Below, one piece after another: positions 53,452-62,865 of a stretch of 64,000 nt of DNA (its first letter is position 1; each line of letters starts with the position of its first letter). Origin of the DNA: an uncultured Propionivibrio sp. (GTDB taxonomy: Bacteria; Pseudomonadota; Gammaproteobacteria; Burkholderiales; Rhodocyclaceae). The position numbers were made by a program, and so were the translations under genes. The DNA is taken from the NCBI GenBank assembly GCA_937923255.1, contig CALAIL010000021.1, forward strand, positions 1 to 64,000, in the 5' to 3' direction. A model generated the notes under the pieces. It worked only from the letters and a program-made list of their open reading frames with translations, did not search any database and had not been told where the DNA came from.

Positions 53452-54222
53452 TCAATGCGTCTGCCGGCAGGCTTCGTAGATCGCCGCCATCGCTTCCGCC
53501 GCACCGGCAGCGACATGCCATGAGACCCGGTTGCTCAGGAAAGTATGCGCGGGATTGATCTCGACCGTCGGTGCGCCGCGCTGCACGGCCCGCAGAACCG
53601 GCTCGGCAATGTAGGGAAAAACCGCCGTCGTACCGATGACGAACACCATATCGAAGCCGGTATCCAGTTCGCGGTAAAGGCGGCTGATCGCGCGCTCCGG
53701 CAGCATTTCGCCGAACAGCACGACATTGGGGCGGACGATGCCGCCGCATTGGTGACAGCGCGGCGGTATTGCAGCATCGGCAGTATCCGCCGCAGCGCCG
53801 CACTGCGTGCAGTAGCGCTCGGCCAGCGTGCCGTGGATTTCGATCAGATTGCGGCTGCCCGCCTGGCTGTGCAGCCCGTCGATATTCTGCGTCAGCACGA
53901 CGACCTCATGGCTGTCATCGAGCGCGGCAATGGCACGGTGCGCGGCGTTTGGCGCGGCCTGGCGGCAATTGTGCTCGATCTGCGCCAGATACTTCCAGGT
54001 AATGTCCGGCCGCGCGGCAAAGCAGGCGCCGGACAGCGCCTCCTCGATGGCCATGCCGTCCTCGGTCGCCTCGTCGTTATACAGCCCGCCGACGCCGCGA
54101 TAGGTCGGTAACCCGGAGTCGGCGGAAATCCCGGCGCCGGTGATGAACAGAACGCGCCGCAGCGCACGCAGGCGCAGGCCGATGTCACGCAGGGTGGCGG
54201 TAGTTTCGGCAGACAGACTCAT
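53452..54222 (-). CDS. Sir2 family NAD-dependent deacylase
   Basis: A 256-residue sirtuin. NAD loop GAGISADSGLPTYRG (about 30-44), VVLTQNIDGLHSQAG (about 108-122), catalytic His in LIEIHGTL, and zinc Cys pairs CTQC and CHQC (about 137-158) are present, with RPNVVLFGEMLP and VIGTTAVFPYIAEP following. It removes acyl groups from lysines. It does not have the YxxR class III signature in an obvious form, so deacetylase is the default guess. The Correia-like element lies right after its stop. Confidence 0.93.
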   Translation of the reverse strand: MSLSAETTATLRDIGLRLRALRRVLFITGAGISADSGLPTYRGVGGLYNDEATEDGMAIEEALSGACFAARPDITWKYLAQIEHNCRQAAPNAAHRAIAALDDSHEVVVLTQNIDGLHSQAGSRNLIEIHGTLAERYCTQCGAAADTADAAIPPRCHQCGGIVRPNVVLFGEMLPERAISRLYRELDTGFDMVFVIGTTAVFPYIAEPVLRAVQRGAPTVEINPAHTFLSNRVSWHVAAGAAEAMAAIYEACRQTH

Positions 54223-54647
54223 GGCAGACTCCTCTTTGGTTTAACACATCACACGCGCCCTCCGGCCTGTGCGCAGCAGCGCCGGTTGTGGGATTGTGTG
54301 GGATTGCCGATCGGCGCGAATGAACGCGAACGACGGATCCGGCGGATATTCCGCATAGGCCGCCAAGGCGCCAACGGGTACAGCATTCGAGGGCAACACG
54401 GCGCAGACGGAATGAAACACGCGGCGCAAAACGCACGGACAGCGCAACCTGCCTGCGGAAGAAGCGCAGAAAAGGAACGGGGTGCGCCGTACCGCGTGTA
54501 TTCCACGTCTCTCACGTATCTCGCGTCCCTCACGTATCTCGCATATCTCACGACACGCGCAGCGCAATGCGCACGCTACGCCCGCCAGGGACGCTATGGC
54601 GTTCCGCCCGCGCCGCCGCCCGGCCGGCGCTTTTCCCGACATTGTGC
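54223..54647. other. Gene-free region with 18-bp tandem repeats
   Basis: Between the sirtuin start and the giant membrane gene. CTCACGTATCTCGC occurs at 54511 and 54529, an 18-bp period with a third partial copy at 54547. Open frames across it are the repeat translated. No gene is supported. Confidence 0.6.
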
Positions 54648-57600
54648 TCACGCCTGAACCCTCGACCTGCGCCGCCACAAGCCGCCAGCAGAGAAGGCGT
54701 TCCAGCCCCATTTCAGCCAGTCAAGCAGCGACCACGCCAGCCAGAGCGCCCAGAGCAGCATCAGCCCGCGATAGACCAGGATCGGCAGCGTCACCACCCA
54801 GACGCCGGGGGGCGTCGCTTCGGCGCGGTCGAGATACCAGTTGAGCCGGAAGGCGTGCGATCCATTGCCGACGACCTGCATGTCCGGATAACCGAGCAGA
54901 CCGCTTTCGACAATGGAAAACAGCGCGGACAGCATGACCAGGGTCAGCAATGCCAATCCGAGTTGGCGCAGGTTGAACGGCCAGTGCGACAGCCTGGACG
55001 ACATCCGCGCCTGCCATTTGGCCGCTTCGCTTTCCCCGGCAGCCGTGGGAATCGCCGGATTGAGCGGCACGGCGGCGCTCTGGCGCGCGCGCCAGCCGAA
55101 TACGGCGAACCAGCCGATGACAATCAGCGCCGACCACCACGACGCCTGCGTCAGACCAAGCGCCAGCAGCAGCCACTGCCACGTCCTGCGCAGCGGCCAG
55201 CTTGCGTCGCGGGCGCTGAAACGGCCGATCAGCACAGCGGCGACCAGCAGCACCAGCAGCTTGCCCCAGAACAGAATGGCCGGCCCGATGCCCGGCCCGA
55301 CAGCCAGCAACAACCAGCGGTCACGCGGCAATTGCAGCTGCACGCGGTGATTGACGCTGTCCTGGCCGAGATCGACGCGCTGTGTTGCGTAGCGCAGCGC
55401 CATGTCCTGCTCGGCGCGCCAGAGGATTTCGACGCCCTGTTTGCCGGGCGCAAGCGGCAGCGTCAAACGCTGGCCATCCAGGCGAATCGGCTGTGTCTTG
55501 CCGTCGATGGCGACGCGCTGCAATACCGCGCCTTCCGGCAAGGTAAGCGTGTGATCGGCGCCGCGGCTGCTACGCAGTGAGAGGCTCAGGTAATAATCGC
55601 TCGAACGCGCGCCGGCCGTCACCGCCAGCGCCGAAGTGTCGATGGTCAGCGTCCGTCCCGGCGCCGGTTGCGGCCGCGTGATCGACAGCCGCAAGGTCTC
55701 GCCCGGCCAGGGTCGGAAACTCAGGTCGGCATCCTGCGCGTCCGTGCCCAGCGCCACCGGCGGAAAACCCTGGGCGTCGACGTGCCAGAGCGGTGAAGCG
55801 CTCATCATCCAGCTTTCAACCCAGGCGTCGGTTTCAGGCGCCGTCAGCGTCAGCGCATCGTGCGGCGCCAGGGTCGATACCCAGCCGACACTGGTCGCCT
55901 GCGGTGCCAGGTTAACCTGTGCCTGCCCCTCTTTAACGACGATACCCGCCGTCGTCACCGACTCGCCCGGTAGCAGCGGCACCTGCACGACCACCGGCGC
56001 ACCGGGCGGCGAAACGCGGCGCACGGTCGTCTCCACGCGCCAGTTCAGATCGAAAAACAAGCGTCGTTCGACGCGCAGGAACGGCGGCAGCACGGCGGCA
56101 TCCTGCGCGTTCTGCGCTTCCTGCCTGCCCCGCGCCGCCCGGGCGGCATCGGCCGCACTGTCTTTTTCGGCGCGGCGGGAGAACTGGAGCGTATCGGCAA
56201 CACCGGATTCTTCGGATATGCCGGCCACCTCCCAGCCGTCAGCCTGTACTTCGACGCGGCGCGGCCGCAGCGGCAAAGGCAACTGCACGACATCGGCGGC
56301 CGGCAGAACCCCAAACAGTTCGACGCGCGAACGCCCTGCCGGCGCCAGCAGCCAGGCATTTTCGTTTTCGGTATAGACGTAAGCCGGTTTGCCGTCGATG
56401 CGCGCCTCACTCGCCAGCCATTGCTTGACGCCGCCCGGCAGCGGCAGCGCCACGTCGCTCACTGCCTCGACATCGAGGATCAGACGCAGGCTGCCATCCG
56501 CCAGATGAACAGAAAGGCGAGAAATATCGGCGCATTCCGGCAGGCATTCGGCCGGGCGCGTGAGTTTTTCACGCAAGGCGTCGAGCAGCGCCTTGTTCGG
56601 CAGTTCCGCCCACACGGGCCCGCTCAGTCCGGCGGTCAGCAGGAGGCCAAGCACGACCAGCAGTACGGCGGGCTGAGCGCGCCCGGAGTGTGCATACTGC
56701 GCCGCAGGCGGCGCGCCTTCTTTCCGCGCGAAGCCGCCCAGCCAGCCCCAAGACCGGCCGCCACCCGGACCACCCATACCGCCCGTTTTTCCGGCAGCGC
56801 GCGGCACCAGGTCGAGAATGCGCGCCAGCAGACCGGCCAGCAGCGCCAGGCGCAAAACGACGAGCAGTTTGTTGGCCAGCGGCGAAAGCAGCCAGAGATC
56901 GAGCATCTGATCCTGGGCAACGGGGCCATTCCACGTCAGCGAGTGTACATTCCAGCGCCAGTTGGGCAAGCCGTTACCGGTTTGCACCTTGGCGTCCGGG
57001 TCGGCAATTTGGTAGATATTGCGTTTGGCCGCCTGCATCGGGGTTTCGCGCTGACGGGCGCGCATCGCACTCTTGGCGGCCATGCTGCTGGAAGAAGCGG
57101 CATGGCGCGGCGCGGCAGCCATTTTGGCTGGCACTTTCTCTAACTGGACCGCCTCCGGCGCGGGCATCGCCATCACCTGCGGGGCTTCGCGCGCATCTAT
57201 GGCTTCTTCCTGAACGGCGGCATCCTCATCCTCCCGCAGGGCGTCCATTTCATTGCGGGAGTACGGCTGCGCCGTTCCGGCCTGCACCGTGCGCAAACCC
57301 TCGCCTTCCAGCACAGGGTAGAGCGCCATCCGCACCTGATCCACGGCAAAGGAGAGCAGATGCAGCGTCAGCAGCAATGCACCGGCGCAACGGATGAAAT
57401 GCATGCCGCGTTTCATGCGCCCTTCCGGCAGCACGCGATACAGCGCCACGGCGGCGATCAGAAGCAGCCAGTCCCAGGTCGGCGCATCCGCTTCCTGATA
57501 GACCAGCATCATAGCCAGCAGCGCCACGGCGCCCCAGCCCACGCCCCAAAGGCGGCCGGCCGCCAGCGCAGTCAGCATGACCAGGAAGAAATCAAGCAGA

Positions 57601-59231
57601 TTCCATTGCGCCAGCCAGGCGCCGCCGGCGCGATCCACGCCCGATGCGTGCAGCAGCCGCCAGCCGGCGGGCAGGTTCAGCGTCATGTTCAGACGCTCGG
57701 CGTCGTGCTGCCAGCCGATAGCGCTAAAGCGGTGCGGCGCGCCGGAAATTTCGCTGTCGGCGCTCATGGTCAGCCGGCCGCGTTTGACCTCGACGCCCGC
57801 CGTGTCTTCCGCCTCGCCGCTGCGCGTAATCAATTGCGCCTCACCGTCGATATCGACGCGGCCCAGCTTGGCCGGCGCGGCAACCTCCAGCCGCCGGGCG
57901 CGGCCGATTTCCCCGGACAGACGGTCGCTGACGGTCAGCGTACCGCCGTCGAAACTCAACCATGCCTGACGTTCGAAGCTCAGGCGATCCGGCGCGGGGT
58001 CGCTGTCGCCGCGACGGATTTCCTTAAGCGTCAACGTTTCGCCGGGGCGCATCAGATAACTGGGCAGACGCCGCCATTCCATGGGCAGATCGGTCTGCTG
58101 CGGATCGACGGAAGCGACGCCTTCGACCGTTGCGCTGCGAATCGACGGATCGGCCTGGAAGACCCAGGCCTCCTCGTCGGCCAACAGCGGCGCCTCGCCC
58201 GTCGAGGTGGCTTCCGCATTTTCCGTACTTTCCGTATTTTTTACCGCATCGGCCGGCGGCTCACCCGGCCCGTTCTCTTGTTCGTTTTGTCCGCCGTGTT
58301 CGCTTTGCTCATTGTCGCGCTTATCCGCTGTATCAGCCTTGCCAGCAATCTTTTCTTCGCCGCCCTCGCCGGCCAGCGTCAGCGCCTTGACCGCGCCCGG
58401 ATAGCGCGCGATCAGCGTAATGTCCCAACGGCCCGCGCGCGCCTGCACGCGCAGGCCGCCCGCTTGCGTCAGCGCCGCCGGCAAGGGCGAGCGCAAATCC
58501 TGCGGCAACGCGCCGGGCAACAGGATGCGGCCAAGCGTCAGCTCGCGCGCCTTGCCGGAAACATCCAGCCGGATACGCGTTTCGACGGTGACGGGAACCC
58601 CGTCGGCCAGTTTGCGATAAACGTGAATCTGCGCTTCGTCGCCCGCTTCGCGTTCGCTGCGGCCTTGCAGGCGGAGCTGGTTGTCCTCGTCGCGCACCGG
58701 CCGGGCAACAATCTTGCCATCCACTTCCAGATGCAGCAGCGCCGCACGCGCCGGCAAGGCGAGCGACTCAGGCAACGCCCGCCAGGCAAAACGGCCGCTG
58801 AGGCGGTGGCTGCCTTCCTCCAGGCGCACCGAAGGCACGCCGCCGCGGCCGATCACGACCGCCGGCTTGCCGTCAACCTGCACGTCCTGCGGCCAATACC
58901 GCGTCTCGCCGGGCAGTTCGACCCAGGTGGGGCGATAGACGCGCCAGTACTGGGCAAAGGCGGCGCCCCGGCTGTCCGCCTTCAGTTCAAGTACGCCTGG
59001 CCAGACGCATTGCCGCGGCGCATCCCGGTTGAAGAGATGCGGGCAGGCGGCATCGGGAACCTCATCAAGCGCCCACGGCACCCAGGTTTTGAGCGGTTCG
59101 GGCACGGCGGCGCGTGAAAAATCCGAGGTTTCCGCCGACTCCGCCGCCACGGCATACGTACACACGCAGAAACACAGGGAAAAAGCCAGCCGGCATATTT
59201 TTTTCGCCCAAACGGTCCAGTCAGTTTTCAT
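54648..59231 (-). CDS. Giant membrane protein of unknown function
   Basis: About 1,527 residues from MKTDWTVWAKK (a first ATG at 59243 is also possible). It has a signal peptide (about 1-30), a beta-rich exported-looking domain (35-540) with an acidic low-complexity insert (300-350), and four helices (545-640). An Ala/Glu-rich linker follows (650-740), then helices near 785-812 and 858-876. A second beta-rich part (880-1325) includes CLPEC. Four or five C-terminal helices (1330-1515) end in a basic tail. A module [V/I]DGK... L.. G..., a beta hairpin, recurs three times (near 124, 952 and 1285). I recognise no named family. It shares strand with the propeller and copper genes. Confidence 0.75.
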   Translation of the reverse strand: MKTDWTVWAKKICRLAFSLCFCVCTYAVAAESAETSDFSRAAVPEPLKTWVPWALDEVPDAACPHLFNRDAPRQCVWPGVLELKADSRGAAFAQYWRVYRPTWVELPGETRYWPQDVQVDGKPAVVIGRGGVPSVRLEEGSHRLSGRFAWRALPESLALPARAALLHLEVDGKIVARPVRDEDNQLRLQGRSEREAGDEAQIHVYRKLADGVPVTVETRIRLDVSGKARELTLGRILLPGALPQDLRSPLPAALTQAGGLRVQARAGRWDITLIARYPGAVKALTLAGEGGEEKIAGKADTADKRDNEQSEHGGQNEQENGPGEPPADAVKNTESTENAEATSTGEAPLLADEEAWVFQADPSIRSATVEGVASVDPQQTDLPMEWRRLPSYLMRPGETLTLKEIRRGDSDPAPDRLSFERQAWLSFDGGTLTVSDRLSGEIGRARRLEVAAPAKLGRVDIDGEAQLITRSGEAEDTAGVEVKRGRLTMSADSEISGAPHRFSAIGWQHDAERLNMTLNLPAGWRLLHASGVDRAGGAWLAQWNLLDFFLVMLTALAAGRLWGVGWGAVALLAMMLVYQEADAPTWDWLLLIAAVALYRVLPEGRMKRGMHFIRCAGALLLTLHLLSFAVDQVRMALYPVLEGEGLRTVQAGTAQPYSRNEMDALREDEDAAVQEEAIDAREAPQVMAMPAPEAVQLEKVPAKMAAAPRHAASSSSMAAKSAMRARQRETPMQAAKRNIYQIADPDAKVQTGNGLPNWRWNVHSLTWNGPVAQDQMLDLWLLSPLANKLLVVLRLALLAGLLARILDLVPRAAGKTGGMGGPGGGRSWGWLGGFARKEGAPPAAQYAHSGRAQPAVLLVVLGLLLTAGLSGPVWAELPNKALLDALREKLTRPAECLPECADISRLSVHLADGSLRLILDVEAVSDVALPLPGGVKQWLASEARIDGKPAYVYTENENAWLLAPAGRSRVELFGVLPAADVVQLPLPLRPRRVEVQADGWEVAGISEESGVADTLQFSRRAEKDSAADAARAARGRQEAQNAQDAAVLPPFLRVERRLFFDLNWRVETTVRRVSPPGAPVVVQVPLLPGESVTTAGIVVKEGQAQVNLAPQATSVGWVSTLAPHDALTLTAPETDAWVESWMMSASPLWHVDAQGFPPVALGTDAQDADLSFRPWPGETLRLSITRPQPAPGRTLTIDTSALAVTAGARSSDYYLSLSLRSSRGADHTLTLPEGAVLQRVAIDGKTQPIRLDGQRLTLPLAPGKQGVEILWRAEQDMALRYATQRVDLGQDSVNHRVQLQLPRDRWLLLAVGPGIGPAILFWGKLLVLLVAAVLIGRFSARDASWPLRRTWQWLLLALGLTQASWWSALIVIGWFAVFGWRARQSAAVPLNPAIPTAAGESEAAKWQARMSSRLSHWPFNLRQLGLALLTLVMLSALFSIVESGLLGYPDMQVVGNGSHAFRLNWYLDRAEATPPGVWVVTLPILVYRGLMLLWALWLAWSLLDWLKWGWNAFSAGGLWRRRSRVQA

Positions 59232-59329
59232 AATCGATTCCATCGTAATCAGGCCGTCATGGCCGTATTAATGCGCTAAGCGTATACCGCCTTGCGCGGT
59301 GAGGCAAACCTTCCGCGGATGGCTGCATC

Positions 59330-59375
59330 TATCGTTAAACATCTAAAAAATCGTAACGGCGTTGCGCCGCCGGCC
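59330..59375. repeat. Short Correia-like remnant
   Basis: TAAACATCTAAAAAATCGTAACGGCGTTGCGCCGCC (split here as 59333-59352 and 59353-59370) resembles the left part of the remnants at 1859 and 24287. Confidence 0.5.
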
Positions 59376-59463
59376 AATCTGCAATAAACCCGCCGTATCG
59401 GCGAACTTTCCGCCATCACGGCGTGCCCAGCGCTCATCCTACCGTCCGCCACGATGCATTCCC

Positions 59464-60759
59464 TCAGTAGCACAGGCTGTTATTGCTACCCATGCGGATG
59501 CTGCCAGCCATGATGATGCGCGGCACCCGCACCGGCGCGAGCATTTCGCGCGTATGAATGTCGTAGCGAAAAATCTGCGGCAACTGCTCGTCGATCGTCA
59601 CCAGCGCGGTCTTGCTGTCCCCCGTCACCCACATATCCACGACCTGCGCCCGAAAGCGGAATAGCTTGCGATCGTCCGGGTCGTCGAACGACTGGAACAG
59701 CAACGCCTTGTCGCCGCCCAGCAGCCACGTGCTCTCCAGCCAGCCGCTGCGAATGACGCGGGGCGAAAAATCAACGCGAAAGCGCTGCGGCTTGGCGGCG
59801 TCGCGTGTCAGGTCGAAAAGCGCGACATTGCCTTCCACGTCGGCAAAAATCACGCGCTGCGTGTTGGCGTCGATATAGGGGCGGATCATCGGCTCGTTGG
59901 TCGTGCCGACGGTGCGCATGGGGCCGGTGGAGCGCAGCGTGTCCGTTTCCGGGAAATAGATCAGCCCTTCCGATCCGTCGTCTACGGTCAGCGCGAGCAG
60001 ATGGTCTTCCGGGCTGGCGATGCCGATGCCGAAGCCGGCGCGGCTTTTGATGCGACGCGAGAAGTCGATTTCTTTCCACAGCGGTTTTGTTGCCGCTTTT
60101 TTTGCCTGCCCGCTTTTTGCATTTTTTACATCTTCGGCGGCATCAAGGTTCCTCGCCGCCTGATCGAAGTGGCGCCGAAAGATGCGCGGGCGCTCCTCGT
60201 CGAGAATCCAGAACGTGCGGCTGAACGAGCTGAAGAGCAGAGAATAAAAGGTGTCGAGCACAGTCTGGCGCTGCGGCGAATCGAAACGCCGCGAAAAAAT
60301 ACGGACGGAAAACGACTCATAGTCGATCATGCCGACGCGGTCGCGCAGGCCGACGGCCACCAGCTTCGACTGCGGCACGAAGAAAATCTGGTAGACCGGC
60401 GCCGGCAGCCGCAGGAAGCGCCTTTCGCGCGTCGTCAGATTGAAGAAGCAGATGCCGGACACTTCCGGCGAACCGATGGCCATCATGGCATCGTCGCGTG
60501 CCATTTCAAAAACCTGCGGGCGGAAGCCTAAATCCAGCGTCTCGATGTAATCGCCGCTGACAATATCGACGATGCTAATGAAATTGGAGAATTTGTCGGC
60601 GACAAAAGCGTAGCGGGTCGGCGACTCGTTCAACGCCACCTGTCCGGGTTTGAGCTTGACGCTGTCGATATCCGCCCAGCCCGGCACGCCAAATGCGCGC
60701 GCACCGGGCAGCGCCAGCAGCGCGCCGGTCGCTGATAAAAGAAATTTCCGCCGCTTCAT
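59464..60759 (-). CDS. Tat-exported beta-propeller-like protein
   Basis: 431 residues from MKRRKFLLSATGALLALPGARA, a twin-arginine type signal (RRKFLL). AAGG lies six bases before this ATG. After it come repeating short strands with patterns such as ALNESPTRYAFVADKFSNFISIVDIVSGDYIETLDLGF (spread over about 35-75), FEMARDDAMMAIGSPEVSG and NVALFDLTRD that look like YncE/cytochrome-d1-type propeller blades. No CxxCH haem motif is present. It ends with CY. Role unknown; it lies between the giant protein and the copper chaperone, so a periplasmic role with copper or nitrite reductase maturation is only inferred. Confidence 0.72.
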   Translation of the reverse strand: MKRRKFLLSATGALLALPGARAFGVPGWADIDSVKLKPGQVALNESPTRYAFVADKFSNFISIVDIVSGDYIETLDLGFRPQVFEMARDDAMMAIGSPEVSGICFFNLTTRERRFLRLPAPVYQIFFVPQSKLVAVGLRDRVGMIDYESFSVRIFSRRFDSPQRQTVLDTFYSLLFSSFSRTFWILDEERPRIFRRHFDQAARNLDAAEDVKNAKSGQAKKAATKPLWKEIDFSRRIKSRAGFGIGIASPEDHLLALTVDDGSEGLIYFPETDTLRSTGPMRTVGTTNEPMIRPYIDANTQRVIFADVEGNVALFDLTRDAAKPQRFRVDFSPRVIRSGWLESTWLLGGDKALLFQSFDDPDDRKLFRFRAQVVDMWVTGDSKTALVTIDEQLPQIFRYDIHTREMLAPVRVPRIIMAGSIRMGSNNSLCY

Positions 60760-60807
60760 TTTCATCCTTTCAACCACAACGCTTACGCACGCCTGCAATC
60801 AGGCTGC

Positions 60808-60930
60808 CCGGTACCCCTTATGGGGTGGGCATCTCAGCGGGGGTGCCCGCAGCCCCTTATGGAGCGGGCATCTCCGGGCAGGTCCTCTGAAATGCCCTGT
60901 TTACAAGGGCTTCCGGGCACCCCTTCGCAA
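60808..60930. repeat. Spaced palindromic-box repeat array
   Basis: Boxes CCCTTATGGGGTGGGCATCTC, CCCTTATGGAGCGGGCATCTC and GAAATGCCCTGTTTACAAGGGC lie between the PCuAC gene end and the propeller gene start. It includes no gene. Confidence 0.8.
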
Positions 60931-60968
60931 ACCCGCACCCGTCAGGCCAGCGAACGCCGCTTAATGTC

Positions 60969-61493
60969 TTAATGTTTATGCCCGTGGTCATGATTATGGT
61001 CATGCGCCGGGGCAGCATCGATGCCGGCGTCTTTCATGACCTCGCGCACGGACTTCACCACCGCCTGGCAATGGGCCTGGGTGTTGTCGCTGAAATAAAC
61101 GGTCATCGTATGCGTACTGCCGATGGCAGGATTTTGGGCGATGTCAAAGAGCATGACGTGGTCGCCTCCCTTCCTGAACCGGCGCTCGCCTTCGCTCAGC
61201 TTCAGGTCGGTCATGCGGGCCATTTCCATCACGCCGTCCTTCATCTTCATGCTATGCAGCTCGATACGCGGGCTGACGCTGGGCATTTCAACACGCACCA
61301 GTTCCACCGGCGCGCCGTGATGGACGAAGCGGACGAACGCGCCGGTCATATTTTTGCCCGGCAGCACTTCCTGAATGACGCAATCCTTCAGCTCGGTATG
61401 CGCCGCAATGGCGGGTTCAGCGGCATGCGCCAGCATGGCCGTTTGTGCGCAAGCGGCAGCCAACAGGGCGGCTTTTAGTATCTTCAGTGTCAT
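60969..61493 (-). CDS. PCu(A)C periplasmic copper chaperone
   Basis: 174 residues. The signal peptide is MTLKILKAALLAAACAQTAMLAHA-A. The PCuAC domain has the Cu(I) pattern H-M...M...H-M: ELHSMKMKDGVMEM (about 82-95) and GGDHVMLFD (about 120-128). The C-terminus is a His-rich tail AHDHNHDHGHKH that may take up further metal. PCuAC proteins hand Cu(I) to Cu centres together with Sco. AGGAG precedes the ATG. It follows the Sco-TlpA gene by about 178 bases on the same strand. Confidence 0.9.
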   Translation of the reverse strand: MTLKILKAALLAAACAQTAMLAHAAEPAIAAHTELKDCVIQEVLPGKNMTGAFVRFVHHGAPVELVRVEMPSVSPRIELHSMKMKDGVMEMARMTDLKLSEGERRFRKGGDHVMLFDIAQNPAIGSTHTMTVYFSDNTQAHCQAVVKSVREVMKDAGIDAAPAHDHNHDHGHKH

Positions 61494-61671
61494 CGTTTCT
61501 CCTTTCTTTCGTGGACTCCAGTTAAGAACGCCATTCATAAATTCTTCCGTTTCTCCGGACGGACAAAAATTGATGCGGAGGGTTTGCACCGCCGAAACGG
61601 ACATACGGCCAAGCTCGCGATGGAACCGGCACGGGCGCAAGCACGGTCGGCTCATGATTCAGCCGTGCAGC

Positions 61672-62865
61672 TTAACGCGCTGCGGCCCGGCAACGCGCAA
61701 AGTCGGCGATACTTTCCGTCTTCTCCAGAATGCCGTTGCGGCTAGCAATCTGCCGGCCATCGACGAACAGGGCGGTAAACGGCAGGCCAACCGCGCCCAG
61801 GCGCGCCAGCAGGCCGGCATCATTGCTGCCGGTTTGAGGCAACGCCCGGATATTCATTTTGCTAAACAGTGCGGCAATATCAGCCGGCTTATCGCCCAGA
61901 TTGAGCGTCTGCACGGAAATGTCTTTGTGCGCGGCTGCCAGCTTGTCCAGCGCCGGCAACTCGATCCGGCAAGGCGCGCACCAGGCCGCCCAGACGTTGA
62001 GCAGTACGAGCGTGCCGCCCTGTTTTTCCGCTTCCGCGCCCGTTTTCATCTCCGGCAGAATGTCGCTCAACGCCGTATTCGATTTCGCCGCGGAGAAGCC
62101 CGCGGGCAAGGGGCAGGCCGCAGCCGCCGGCCGCGCCGTCTGGGCATTCTGGGCAGCTTGTGCGGGTCGATCCCGCGGCACGGAAGCTGCCGCCGCGTTT
62201 TTTGCCGATGCCCCCGGCGCGCCACCATCCGCAGCGCTTTTTCCGGTTTGGCCGCCCGGTTCGCCCAGAACTTTATCGAGCGCTTTCGTCAGCTCAGCGG
62301 GACCAATCTGGTAGTCATAGATGTCGATCAGTTTGCGCTCGGGCGAAATCAGGTAAATGAAGCCGCTGTGATAGACGTTGTAGTCTGTTCCCGGCGTCGG
62401 CTTATCGACCTTCTTGCCGTTCAGCCGGTAGCCGAACGTTGCGCCGAGCTGATCGGTCAGCGCGCGCAGATTCTCCATCTCGCCGCTCAGGCCCTCGATA
62501 CGTTCATGGAAATGGTGGGTATAAATCTTGAGATACTTCATATCGTCACTGACCGGATCGATGGTGACGAAGAGCGGCTGAATGGCGTCCGGATTCTTGA
62601 TAGCGCGCATCACTTCGCTGTATTCGTACAGCGTCGTCGGGCAGATGTCCGGACAGTTGGTGTAGCCGATCGCCAGCAGCAGGTATTTACCCGGGTAGCT
62701 CTCCTGCGTGACGCGCCCTTTTTCGCCAATCAGGTCGAAATGGAGCGGCATTCCGCGCGCCGCACTGGCGGCGAAAAGGTTGGGGGACAGGAAAAACAGA
62801 AAAAACAGGCACAACAGCCGCCGGAAACCGGAAAGCGACAAACGCCCGGATAAATACTTGGACAT
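61672..62865 (-). CDS. Sco1/SenC-TlpA fusion protein
   Basis: 397 residues with two thiol-domain proteins in one chain. A signal peptide or anchor (about 8-32) is followed by a Sco domain (about 40-200): GYTNCPDICPTTL with the copper CxxxC and a late His in YNVYHSGF. An Ala/Pro-rich linker (205-250) leads to a TlpA-like thioredoxin domain (about 255-390) with WAAWCAPCRIELP. Sco stores or delivers copper, TlpA reduces Sco or Cu-site cysteines. Having both in one polypeptide is unusual. Start MSKYLSGR with AGGAG. Confidence 0.88.
   Translation of the reverse strand: MSKYLSGRLSLSGFRRLLCLFFLFFLSPNLFAASAARGMPLHFDLIGEKGRVTQESYPGKYLLLAIGYTNCPDICPTTLYEYSEVMRAIKNPDAIQPLFVTIDPVSDDMKYLKIYTHHFHERIEGLSGEMENLRALTDQLGATFGYRLNGKKVDKPTPGTDYNVYHSGFIYLISPERKLIDIYDYQIGPAELTKALDKVLGEPGGQTGKSAADGGAPGASAKNAAAASVPRDRPAQAAQNAQTARPAAAACPLPAGFSAAKSNTALSDILPEMKTGAEAEKQGGTLVLLNVWAAWCAPCRIELPALDKLAAAHKDISVQTLNLGDKPADIAALFSKMNIRALPQTGSNDAGLLARLGAVGLPFTALFVDGRQIASRNGILEKTESIADFARCRAAAR

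Noticed and set aside
54241-54711. 156-residue ORF with REIREGREIRE repeat
   Set aside because: It is the 18-bp tandem repeat translated, overlapping the end of the large gene; no ribosome site.
57360-59117. 585-residue plus-strand ORF opposite the giant membrane gene
   Set aside because: Composition (R, Q, A, P, H rich) is typical of a GC-rich antisense shadow, while the minus frame has signal, helices and a sensible layout.
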